Positions 7,166 through 14,370 of a stretch of 15,266 nucleotides of DNA are shown here, piece by piece. The DNA is taken from assembly GCA_900552315.1 (NCBI GenBank), contig URZM01000036.1:1-15266 (forward strand), read 5' to 3'. Made by a program: the position numbers and the translations under genes. This stretch comes from an uncultured Bacteroidales bacterium. GTDB taxonomy: Bacteria; Bacteroidota; Bacteroidia; Bacteroidales; Muribaculaceae. The notes below the pieces were generated by a model. The model saw only the letters and a list, made by a program, of their open reading frames with translations. It had not been told where the DNA came from and ran no database searches. The stretch's first letter is position 1; every line of letters begins with the position of its first letter.

Positions 7166-8314
7166 TCAGTCCATACGACTGCGGTAATCATCGTATGTGA
7201 ACTCGCGCAGCAGGCTCAGTGACCCGTCAGAGGCGCAGAACCATATAGAGGGATGCTGCAACCCGTTGAACATCGTGGTCTTAACCGTAGTATAGTGGTT
7301 CATGTCCTCGAGCGTGAGGCGCATGCCCGGCTCCAGAGGTTTTTCAAAACGCCAGAAGCCGCAGAAATCGCCGCTCAGGCAGGAATTTCCTCCAAGGCGG
7401 TATTCAAGGCCCCGGGCACAATCATCAGGGAGCGCTTCCGACACGGCAGGCTTATAGGGCATCTCCAGGCAGTCCGGCATGTGGCATGCAAAGGAGGCGT
7501 CGATGATGGCCGTACGCACCCCTTGGTTCTCCACCACATCCATCACCGAGGTCACCAAGTCGCCCGTGCGCCATGTGAAAGCGCTCCCAGGCTCCATTAT
7601 AACCTGAAGGTGAGGCCAGCGCCGTTTGAAGCCCTGAAGAATCCCGACGAGTCCATCCACATCATATCCCTCGCGCGTCATGAGGTGGCCGCCTCCCATA
7701 TTCACCCATCTCACCTGCGGGAGATATCGTCCGAACTGGCTCTCGAAAGCCTCGAGCACCTTTTCCAGGTCGGCGGCGGAGCTTTCGCACAAAGCGTGGA
7801 AATGCAGTCCCTCCACCCCTTCAGGCAGACTCTCCCCTATCATGTCGGCCGTCATGCCGAAACGGCTACCGGGGATGCAGGGGTTGTATATGTCGGTATC
7901 TATGACCGAGCACTGCGGGTTCACCCTCAATCCCGCACTCACGCCTCCATGGGCCTTGAGCGCAGGATAGAACCGGGAAAACTGGCTCAGGGTGTTGAAC
8001 GTGATGTGCGAGCAATGCTCCAGGAAACGGGGGAAGGTGGCCTCGGTGTATACGGGGCAGTAGGCATGCACGTCGGCATGCAGCTCCTCCACACCCAGAC
8101 GCATCTCGTTGAGACTGCTGGCGGTGCTGCCGCTGATATATTCCCGGACAATGGGGAAACATTTCCACAACGCGTTGGCCTTGAAGGCCATGATGATATT
8201 GACCCCGGCACGGTCGGCCACAGACTTTATAAGAGAGAGGTTGCGTCTGAGCCTGTCCTCGTAAACGATATAAAACGGGGTCGGTATGCTGTTGATTCGG
8301 TTCATGTCACTCAT
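7166..8314 (-). CDS. nspC: Carboxynorspermidine/carboxyspermidine decarboxylase
   Basis: PLP-dependent fold III decarboxylase (alanine racemase-like) that converts carboxyspermidine to spermidine in the alternative polyamine pathway common in Bacteroidetes. Its 382 residues show the PLP lysine K45 in AFKANALWK, SRFGM (150-154), HFHALCES (171-178), the phosphate-binding glycines GGGH (207-210), EPGSAF (241-246), the family-typical CHMPDCLEMPY (278-288), and active-site GNSCLSGDFCG with C312. I chose the ATG at 8314, which overlaps the helicase stop by 8 nt (ATGAGTGA). A TTG one codon upstream is possible but less likely. The partner carboxyspermidine dehydrogenase is not in the window. Confidence 0.93.
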   Translation of the reverse strand: MSDMNRINSIPTPFYIVYEDRLRRNLSLIKSVADRAGVNIIMAFKANALWKCFPIVREYISGSTASSLNEMRLGVEELHADVHAYCPVYTEATFPRFLEHCSHITFNTLSQFSRFYPALKAHGGVSAGLRVNPQCSVIDTDIYNPCIPGSRFGMTADMIGESLPEGVEGLHFHALCESSAADLEKVLEAFESQFGRYLPQVRWVNMGGGHLMTREGYDVDGLVGILQGFKRRWPHLQVIMEPGSAFTWRTGDLVTSVMDVVENQGVRTAIIDASFACHMPDCLEMPYKPAVSEALPDDCARGLEYRLGGNSCLSGDFCGFWRFEKPLEPGMRLTLEDMNHYTTVKTTMFNGLQHPSIWFCASDGSLSLLREFTYDDYRSRMD

Positions 8315-9200
8315 CAATCTTGAATTTGGCTATACGGGTCAGAAGTGTCTTTTTGCCGACCGAGTCAAAATCCACCATAATTTTGAGTTCCGGTTCCTCG
8401 GTGCGCGAAACTATCACCCCGCGCCCGTACCTGTCATGGATAATGGTCACTCCCGGCACGAGCCTGTCAGGATCAGGAGCATCGTCAGGCGAAACGGAGA
8501 CAGGCACGGAGGACACCTTTCTTAAAGCGGAGTCCCTGCGCCGGGAGTTGGTGCGCAGGCGGAAACCCTCCTCGCGCCCAAAGCCGCCTCCGAATCCGGA
8601 CGAGAAAGCGGAGCCGCGCCAACGGTCGGCGGGTGTCTCCTCGTCTATGCCATGAGAACTTACCAACTGAAGGAAACGTTTGTCTATGTCCCGCAAAAAG
8701 CGTGACGGAAGCGTTGCAGATGTCTGCCCGTTACGGAATCGTGAGCCGGCGTACGATATGGTGCATCTGTCCTTGGCGCGTGTTATGGCTACGTACAGCA
8801 ACCTGCGCTCCTCCTCTATCTCTTCGGCGCTCTCGCAGGCCATGGCCGACGGGAACAGGTCCTCCTCAACGCCCACTATATATATGTTGGTGAACTCCAG
8901 CCCTTTGGCTGCATGTACCGTCATGAGCGTGACACGCGGCTCATCCGAGTCACCGTCCTTGTCCTGGTCTGTGGCCAGGGCCACCTCGCTTATAAAATCG
9001 GCCATCCCTACGCTGTTCTCGCCGCTCTCCAGACGTGCGTCCACAAACTCTTTCAAACCACCCAGCAGCTCGGCCAGGTTCTCCTTGCGGCTTATGGACT
9101 CCGGAGTGTCGTCGTGCATGAGAGCCGCGAGCATCCCGGTGCGGTTATAGATGAGCTGCGCCAGCTCGAAGGCGTTGGCTCCGAGAGCGTTGTCATCCAC
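8307..9200 (-). CDS. pcrA: C-terminal part of UvrD/PcrA-type helicase (separated by a frameshift)
   Basis: This reading frame continues the helicase that begins at 10645. Homologous-looking sequence extends upstream of the first ATG here (9200) to about 9258 (VKGTAAKLTAFASLIQEFVDD), so 9200 is an internal Met rather than a real start. Helicase motif V is VTLMTVHAAKGLEF and motif VI is EEERRLLYVAITRAKDR. The end (VPGVTIIHDRYGRGVIVSRTEE to KFKIDE) fits the C-terminal Tudor-like domain of PcrA/UvrD, which contacts RNA polymerase in studied proteins. Adding one base near 9260 would restore a single frame of 779 codons plus stop, the expected family length. The stop overlaps the nspC start. If the shift is real, this part would not normally be translated as part of an active helicase. 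Confidence 0.8.
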   Translation of the reverse strand: MDDNALGANAFELAQLIYNRTGMLAALMHDDTPESISRKENLAELLGGLKEFVDARLESGENSVGMADFISEVALATDQDKDGDSDEPRVTLMTVHAAKGLEFTNIYIVGVEEDLFPSAMACESAEEIEEERRLLYVAITRAKDRCTISYAGSRFRNGQTSATLPSRFLRDIDKRFLQLVSSHGIDEETPADRWRGSAFSSGFGGGFGREEGFRLRTNSRRRDSALRKVSSVPVSVSPDDAPDPDRLVPGVTIIHDRYGRGVIVSRTEEPELKIMVDFDSVGKKTLLTRIAKFKIDE

Positions 9201-10645
9201 GAACTCCTGTATGAGCGAGGCGAAGGCCGTGAGTTTGGCAGCGGTGCCCTTGACACGGACGAGTCATCCAGATGGTTGATGACATGCCAGAGACTCACTC
9301 CCTCTTCGATGGCGGCCGCCGTCAGCTTCTTCATAGTGGTCTCCCCTATGCCGCGAGCCGGATAGTTGACCACTCGCCTAAGGGCCTCGTCGTCGTCCGG
9401 GTTCAAGGCCAGGCGGAAATAGCTCACCGCGTCCTTCACCTCCTTGCGCTGGTAGAAGGAAAGGCCACCGTATATGCGGTAAGGGATAGCCCTTTTGCGC
9501 AGGCTCTCCTCCAGGATTCGGCTCTGGGCATTGGTGCGGTACAGTATGGCAAACTCGTCGTATGAGTCGTGAGACATCAGACGGGTCTTCTCTATGTCGG
9601 AGGCCACAAGCACGCTCTCCTCCAGGTCCGAGTATGCGCGGACCACCTTGACGGGGGCGCCCGGGTCATTCTCCGAGTAGACGTGCTTGGGTATCTGCAT
9701 CCGGTTCTTCTCTATAAGAGAACCGGCAGCCCCTATGATGGTCTGCGTGCTCCTGTAGTTGCGCTCCAGCTTGAAGGTGCGCAGGCCTGGATACTGGCGC
9801 TCCAGGCCGAGTATGTTTGAGATATTGGCCCCACGGAAGGAATATATGCTCTGCGCGTCGTCGCCCACCACACATATTCCTCCAGTGTGCTTGCTGAGCT
9901 GGCTTATTATCAGGTGCTGCGCGAAATTGGTGTCCTGGTACTCATCAACCAATATGTACCTGAAAAACTCCTGATAATGCCTCAGGACATCCGGATTGTC
10001 GCGGAGCAGTACGTTCATGAAATAGAGGATGTCGTCAAAGTCCATAGCCTGGGCGACCTTCAGGCGCTCTGAATACAATTCGTAGATGCGTCCGGTCATA
10101 GGGCGTTTGACATTCCGGTCACGCGTCATATAGTCCTTGTCGCGCACATACATGGCGGCGCTCACCAGGTCGTTCTTGGCCTTGGAGATAACTGAGGCTA
10201 TGACCGCAGGCTTGTACACCTTCTCGTCCAGTCCAAGCTCCTTGACAATGCTCTTTACCAACGCCTTGGCGTCCGCCGCATCGTATATCGTAAAATCCTT
10301 ACGGAACCCGAGCAAGTCGGCGTGCGAGCGGAGCAGGCGCAGGAATATGGAGTGGAAAGTGCCCATCCAGAGCCGGGACGCCACTTTCGCGCCGACCACG
10401 GAGGCTACCCTCTCTTTCATCTCCCTGGCGGCCTTGTTCGTGAATGTGAGCGCCATGATACGGTATGGTTCATAGCCGTGGGACAGCAGATGCACTATCT
10501 TGTAGGTCAGCACACGCGTCTTGCCGGATCCGGCCCCGGCTATCACCAGGGAGGGGCCGTCGGTATAAAGTACCGCCTGGCGCTGCTGCTCGTTGAGCTG
10601 CGCCAGATAGCCTGGCATATTCTCGTTTTCCAACATGTCTGTCAT
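9092..10645 (-). CDS. pcrA: N-terminal part of UvrD/PcrA-type superfamily 1A DNA helicase, frame broken near 9260
   Basis: ATP-dependent 3'-5' DNA helicase for repair and for clearing replication or transcription blocks. From the ATG at 10645: Q-motif LNEQQRQAV; Walker A GAGSGKT (37-43); motif Ia ALTFTNKAA; Walker B VDEYQD (233-238); motif III GDDAQSIYSFRGA (261-273); motif IV LERNYRST. About 462 residues are family-like up to VINHLDDSS. After that the frame reads about 45 unrelated residues to a stop at 9092, while the correct continuation lies in the -1 frame. The gene lies 2 nt after the preceding HsdR-N-like gene. In-frame codons run upstream to 10741, but they overlap that gene. Motifs V and VI are lost in this product, so it should be inactive unless the shift is an assembly error. 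Confidence 0.85.
   Translation of the reverse strand: MTDMLENENMPGYLAQLNEQQRQAVLYTDGPSLVIAGAGSGKTRVLTYKIVHLLSHGYEPYRIMALTFTNKAAREMKERVASVVGAKVASRLWMGTFHSIFLRLLRSHADLLGFRKDFTIYDAADAKALVKSIVKELGLDEKVYKPAVIASVISKAKNDLVSAAMYVRDKDYMTRDRNVKRPMTGRIYELYSERLKVAQAMDFDDILYFMNVLLRDNPDVLRHYQEFFRYILVDEYQDTNFAQHLIISQLSKHTGGICVVGDDAQSIYSFRGANISNILGLERQYPGLRTFKLERNYRSTQTIIGAAGSLIEKNRMQIPKHVYSENDPGAPVKVVRAYSDLEESVLVASDIEKTRLMSHDSYDEFAILYRTNAQSRILEESLRKRAIPYRIYGGLSFYQRKEVKDAVSYFRLALNPDDDEALRRVVNYPARGIGETTMKKLTAAAIEEGVSLWHVINHLDDSSVSRAPLPNSRPSPRSYRSSWMTTLSEPTPSSWRSSSITAPGCSRLSCTTTLRSP
9249..9265 (-). other. Frameshift point in the helicase gene
   Basis: In minus-strand reading, codons GAC TCG TCC GTG (DDSSV) are in the N-terminal frame, and GTC AAG GGC ACC (VKGT) resume in the C-terminal frame, one base back. 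This means one base is missing relative to an intact gene. No X-XXY-YYZ slippery heptamer is visible, and the region is not a homopolymer, so programmed -1 shifting is unlikely. Confidence 0.75.
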
Positions 10646-10647
10646 TG

Positions 10648-11127
10648 TCAATTCTCTATCGGACCGAGCATGGCGCTCTGCCAGTCCGGTATACGAGGTA
10701 TGAAATGGTATGTGCCAGTCTCCCGGTCCATACGGCAGCAATAATGCTCCAGACCGTTTGTCACCACCAGGTAAGGGGCTCCGAGCACCATGTTGTAACG
10801 CACGGCCTGGTCAAACACGGCCTGCGTCACGGGCACATGCGGAGCCTTGTACTCCACCACCATGAAAGGGTCGCCATGGCGGTCCACCACGAGCGTGTCG
10901 GCACGTCGTTGCAGGCCGTTGAGCTTGAGGCTCACCTCGTTTGCCATCAGCGATTCGGGATATCGCAGATGTGAGGCAAGCCAGGCCGTGAACCGGCGGC
11001 GCACATATTCCTCCGGGGTCAAGGCCACATATCTGGCGCGCAGGGGATCCCATATCTGCGGCTTGCCGTCAGCTCCCTCTCGCACTCGCACGGGGCAGTC
11101 CGGAAGATTCAGCTCAGGGAAATTCAT
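10648..11127 (-). CDS. Small protein with type I restriction HsdR N-terminal-like (PD-(D/E)XK) domain
   Basis: A 159-residue cytoplasmic protein resembling the stand-alone HsdR N-terminal domain common in Bacteroidetes. A plausible PD-(D/E)XK core is visible: E64 in ANEVSLK, D77 in RRADTLVV, E92-x-K94 in MVVEYKAP, and a later helix with Q107 (FDQAVRYN). This predicts a metal-dependent nuclease fold, but no HsdR motor, HsdM or HsdS is present, so it is not a restriction system as it stands. The start overlaps the nuclease stop in an ATGA, and the stop lies 2 nt before the helicase ATG, so it is tightly coupled to both. Cellular function is unknown; a repair role with the helicase is only a guess from position. 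Confidence 0.75.
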   Translation of the reverse strand: MNFPELNLPDCPVRVREGADGKPQIWDPLRARYVALTPEEYVRRRFTAWLASHLRYPESLMANEVSLKLNGLQRRADTLVVDRHGDPFMVVEYKAPHVPVTQAVFDQAVRYNMVLGAPYLVVTNGLEHYCCRMDRETGTYHFIPRIPDWQSAMLGPIEN

Positions 11128-11918
11128 CGGGCGAGCGGTTTATAATCCGGATCGTAGGCCGAATTGAGGATATGCGCCAGACGCAGGCCGCCCTTGAGCA
11201 ACTGCTGCTCCACCACCGGAGTCCAGCGCGCTATATAGTCATAGCTCACCACAGACCCCTCGGGAGTGGAGGCATATACCTCCTTGGCTATCTCATACGT
11301 CTCTCGCCCCCAATCGTTGAGACCTCCCTCCAGGATTATAGCCTGGAAAGGCGCCGGGGCGCGGTCTATCTGGTCAGCCCATTCCGTGTAGCTCCACTTG
11401 TGGCCTGTCTCCACAAGGTTGGAATCCCAGACGGAGTGTAGGTTCGTGTCGCGCTCGAAGAACTTTACCTTGTGATTATTGCCACCTCTATCGGAGTAGC
11501 GGCCCATGTGCATGGGCTGGTGCATGTCCCCCATCAGGTGTATCACCATCTTCAGGGCCAGCGACTCGTCCTCGACGTTCTTGCCAAGCTTTCCGCTCTG
11601 TTCGGCCAATGCCTTCAGCACATCGCCCTTGGGGTTGACATAGGATTTCTCAAAGGTCTCGTCGGCGTCTATATTCTTGTAATGCCAGGTTCGGCTGTAA
11701 TCATACTCAGGGGTGTGGGAGGCATTGTCAAGCCAGTTGGCCCAGTACACCATGGAACGGCCTTGCAGCAGCGAGTCCACAGCAGCGGCAGCGCGGGGCG
11801 TGAGGTGACGCTCGGCTATGTGCGCCACTGTGTCATGGCCTTTCTGGCTCCACGCCGACACGCACACCGGGCACAGGAACGCCAACACGCTCACTAAACA
11901 TATCCTGATATTCTTCAT
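11124..11918 (-). CDS. Secreted S1/P1-family nuclease
   Basis: Exported zinc-dependent single-strand nuclease/nucleotidase of the S1/P1 family. A signal peptide (MKNIRICLVSVLAFLCPVCVSA) is predicted to be cut just before W23. That matters because in P1 nuclease the mature N-terminal Trp ligates zinc. All nine trinuclear-zinc ligands can be placed: W23, H28, D64, H79, H127, D131, H137, H161 and D165, with spacings in HxxxD and HxxxD matching the family. Length 264 is typical. I chose the ATG at 11918; an ATG at 11930 would add four residues before the signal peptide. It is the first gene of the six-gene minus-strand run, has a good promoter at 11976-12006, and ends in a 4-nt overlap with the next gene. 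It probably degrades extracytoplasmic RNA, DNA or nucleotides. Confidence 0.92.
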   Translation of the reverse strand: MKNIRICLVSVLAFLCPVCVSAWSQKGHDTVAHIAERHLTPRAAAAVDSLLQGRSMVYWANWLDNASHTPEYDYSRTWHYKNIDADETFEKSYVNPKGDVLKALAEQSGKLGKNVEDESLALKMVIHLMGDMHQPMHMGRYSDRGGNNHKVKFFERDTNLHSVWDSNLVETGHKWSYTEWADQIDRAPAPFQAIILEGGLNDWGRETYEIAKEVYASTPEGSVVSYDYIARWTPVVEQQLLKGGLRLAHILNSAYDPDYKPLAR

Positions 11919-11944
11919 TGCAATACGCATTAATGTGTTTGGCA

Positions 11945-11965
11945 GACATCCTCGCGCGGGATGTC
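11945..11965 (-). other. Inverted repeat in the nuclease leader
   Basis: GACATCC (11945-11951) and GGATGTC (11959-11965) form a perfect 7-bp stem around a GC-rich 7-nt loop. It lies just downstream of the predicted transcript start and about 27 nt before the nuclease ATG. It could be an operator or a 5' stability hairpin. Confidence 0.35.
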
Positions 11966-11975
11966 AATGAGCCTA

Positions 11976-12006
11976 CAAATTTAACCAAAAAATCGCACCC
12001 CGCAAA
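11976..12006 (-). promoter_or_regulatory. Bacteroidetes-type promoter of the nuclease-to-lipB operon
   Basis: On the minus strand TTTG (12003-12006), then exactly 19 bp, then TAAATTTG (11976-11983), which is a full match to TTTG-N19-TAnnTTTG. Transcription should begin near 11970, giving a leader of about 50 nt. It is the only well-formed promoter seen for the six-gene run. Confidence 0.75.
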
Positions 12007-12049
12007 ATTGCCCTGAAAGGCTTGTATTCAATATCACAACACATGGGTA

Positions 12050-12080
12050 TTGCGCGAGACGGCGTGGTTTTGTAATTTTG
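12050..12080 (+). promoter_or_regulatory. Promoter of the TonB-dependent receptor, predicted leaderless
   Basis: TTG (12050-12052), 20 bp, then TAATTTTG (12073-12080) fits the Bacteroidetes promoter. The -7 box ends only 4 nt before the ATG at 12085, so the predicted transcription start falls on or within a base or two of the A of ATG. A CAATA/TATTG inverted pair (12029-12033, 12048-12052) overlaps the -33 element and could be an operator. I see no Fur-box-like palindrome. Confidence 0.6.
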
Positions 12081-12084
12081 CAAT

Positions 12085-14337
12085 ATGAAACGATGCCGGA
12101 ATCCATATCGCTCTCTATTGGCTGTGTGTGCCCTGCACGGGATCGGCGCCTCCGCCGAGGCAACCCCGACGGCAGAGTACACAGACTCGGTCACATTGCC
12201 TGAAATCACTGTGATAGCTATAAAGCAAGCCCCGCTGGAGCACGAGGCCACCGCATCGAGCACCATAGGCGAGGGGACGGTGGAGAGGCTCGACATCCTT
12301 TCTGTAAGAGACGCGGCGGACATAATACCGAATTTCTATGTGCCGGACTACGGCTCACGCATGACATCCTCAATTTATGTGAGGGGACTCGGCGCCCGCA
12401 TCGACCAACCGGCCATCGGCCTGAACGTGGACAATGTGCCGATATTGAACAAGGACGCCTTCGATTTCGACATAGATGACATAGTCACCATACAGATGCT
12501 CCGTGGCCCGCAATCCACACTTTACGGGCGCAACACCATGGCCGGACTGATAAACGTGACCACGCTTTCTCCCCTCCGCTGGCAAGGTGTCAGGGCCTCT
12601 GCGACATACGGCACAGGCAACACCTGGCACGCATCGGCTGGAATATACCGCCGGCTCTCCGCACCGCTGGGAATGTCCTTGACGATTGGGGCAGGAGGCA
12701 CCGACGGCTTTTTCACAAACCGCCATACCGGCAAAAAGTGTGACGACGGCCACGACTATTCCGCGCGCCTGAAAGCGGAGTGGCGTCCCTCTGCCTCGCT
12801 CTCCATACTCAACACCTTCTCTGCCTCGCGCGTTAAGCAGGGAGGGTATCCGTACGAATATGTGCCCACCGGCGAGATAGCGTATGCCGATACATGCTCC
12901 TACCAACGCACATTCCTCTCTGACGGGCTTACCGTGCAGTGGGCCACGCCGAGCTTCACGTTATCCTCCATAAGCTCATGGCAGTATCTCGACGACGAGA
13001 TGCGGCTGGACCAGGATTTCCTGCCTGACGACTATTTCACCCTCGTGCAGGCACGCAGGGAGAACGCCGTGACCCAGGATTTCGTGATGCGCTCCCGGGA
13101 GGACGGGCGCGCGTATTCATGGCTCGCCGGACTGTTCGGATTCTGGAAAGGGATGGAGATGGACGCGCCGGTGACATTCCTCGACTACGGAATAGAGCAG
13201 CTGATAGAAAATCATCGCAACGAGGCGAACCCGTACTATCCTATACGCTGGAATGACCGCGAGTTCCCGCTAAACTCCAATTTCAGATATCCGACCATGG
13301 GCATGGCTCTCTATCACCGCAGCGAGCTGAAGATTGGAGACTGGACCCTCACTGCCGGGTTGCGGCTGGACTGGGAGCACTCCGGACTTGATTACCACAG
13401 CCATTGCAACACGTCCTATCGGATATACGAGAACACCGACGGGACATCAGTCCCCCTGCGCGACGTGCCGGTAAATGTGGACGAGCATGGCCATCTCTCG
13501 CGCTCGTTTCTGGAGCTGCTCCCAAAAATCAGCGTCCTCTACGATTTCTCGGCCGACGCATACGAGGCCGACGCATACGCTTCGGCAGCCAAAGGTTACA
13601 AGGCTGGTGGATTCAACACCCAGATGTTCAGCGACGTGCTGCAGCAACGCCTCATGCAGATGCTCGGCGTGGGCATGACCTACAATGTAGAAGACATCGT
13701 GAGCTACAAGCCGGAAAAAAGCTGGAACTATGAGATTGGAGCGAGGATGGCCGACCGACACGGGAAATGGAGCGCTGAAGGCGCGATTTTCTACATCGAT
13801 TGCACCGACCAGCAGCTCACCGTATTCCCGGACGGACTGACCACCGGACGCATCATGACCAACGCAGGCAAGACACGCTCCTGGGGCGTGGAAATATCTG
13901 GCCACGCAAAGCCTGTGGATCCGTTGGCCCTGACCCTGAGCTACGGCTTCACCGACGCCCGGTTCCGCAAGTTCGACAACGGAAAGGAGTCTTATTCCGG
14001 CAACCATGTGCCTTATTCGCCTACACACACCCTGTTCGCGTCAGCGGCATGGAGCATAGACCTGCCTTTCCGGTTTTGCGACCGGATGTGTGTGGAGGCT
14101 AATTTCAAGGGTACGGGCAAGATATGGTGGGACGAGGCAAATACGGTATCCCAGTCTTTTTATGGTCTTCTCGGCGCCTCCGTGACCTTAGGCCATGAGA
14201 GGTGGAGCCTGCAGTTCTGGGGAAGGAACATTACCGACACCAGATACTCCACCTTCTATTTCGTGAGTATCTCGCACCAGTTCCTTCAGCGCGGACTGCC
14301 CGCCACGTGGGGAGCAACCCTGCGGATCAATGTATGA
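12085..14337 (+). CDS. TonB-dependent outer-membrane receptor (FyuA-like iron/siderophore type)
   Basis: Active-transport porin of the outer membrane. Its 750 residues comprise a signal peptide (cut near ASA/E, residue 24), a TonB-box-like PEITVIA (39-45), a plug domain about 55-160 with YVRGLGARIDQPAIGLNVDNVP and RGPQSTLYGRNTMAGLINV, then a 22-strand-type barrel including YASAAKGYKAGGFN and GNHVPYSPTHTL. There is no N-terminal carboxypeptidase-like domain, and no SusD follows, so this is not a SusC glycan importer; the plug resembles siderophore receptors such as FyuA. The haem-receptor FRAP/NPNL motif was not seen. A 15-bp tandem duplication (13551-13580) adds residues ADAYE before a conserved strand. 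The gene lies 33 nt before a lipoprotein gene and is probably cotranscribed with it. The ligand is unknown. Confidence 0.9.
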   Translation: MKRCRNPYRSLLAVCALHGIGASAEATPTAEYTDSVTLPEITVIAIKQAPLEHEATASSTIGEGTVERLDILSVRDAADIIPNFYVPDYGSRMTSSIYVRGLGARIDQPAIGLNVDNVPILNKDAFDFDIDDIVTIQMLRGPQSTLYGRNTMAGLINVTTLSPLRWQGVRASATYGTGNTWHASAGIYRRLSAPLGMSLTIGAGGTDGFFTNRHTGKKCDDGHDYSARLKAEWRPSASLSILNTFSASRVKQGGYPYEYVPTGEIAYADTCSYQRTFLSDGLTVQWATPSFTLSSISSWQYLDDEMRLDQDFLPDDYFTLVQARRENAVTQDFVMRSREDGRAYSWLAGLFGFWKGMEMDAPVTFLDYGIEQLIENHRNEANPYYPIRWNDREFPLNSNFRYPTMGMALYHRSELKIGDWTLTAGLRLDWEHSGLDYHSHCNTSYRIYENTDGTSVPLRDVPVNVDEHGHLSRSFLELLPKISVLYDFSADAYEADAYASAAKGYKAGGFNTQMFSDVLQQRLMQMLGVGMTYNVEDIVSYKPEKSWNYEIGARMADRHGKWSAEGAIFYIDCTDQQLTVFPDGLTTGRIMTNAGKTRSWGVEISGHAKPVDPLALTLSYGFTDARFRKFDNGKESYSGNHVPYSPTHTLFASAAWSIDLPFRFCDRMCVEANFKGTGKIWWDEANTVSQSFYGLLGASVTLGHERWSLQFWGRNITDTRYSTFYFVSISHQFLQRGLPATWGATLRINV
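13551..13580 (+). repeat. 15-bp tandem duplication inside the receptor gene
   Basis: GGCCGACGCATACGA (13551-13565) is followed directly by GGCCGACGCATACGC (13566-13580), identical at 14 of 15 positions. It encodes ADAYE-ADAYA and keeps the frame, lengthening the segment just before the conserved YASAAKGYKAGG strand by five residues. Confidence 0.8.
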
Positions 14338-14370
14338 CAAACAAATGTATCAAATAACTCAATACAAAAC

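Noticed and set aside
7253..8323. Open frame of 356 codons on the plus strand
   Set aside because: Antisense shadow of nspC in high-GC sequence. No promoter or protein motif supports it.
9249..9265. Programmed -1 ribosomal frameshift in the helicase
   Set aside because: No slippery heptamer is present in the zero frame, and I see no obvious downstream stimulatory hairpin. A missing base is simpler.
10648..11127. Type I restriction-modification system
   Set aside because: Only the HsdR N-terminal-like domain is present. No motor domain, methylase or specificity gene lies in the window.
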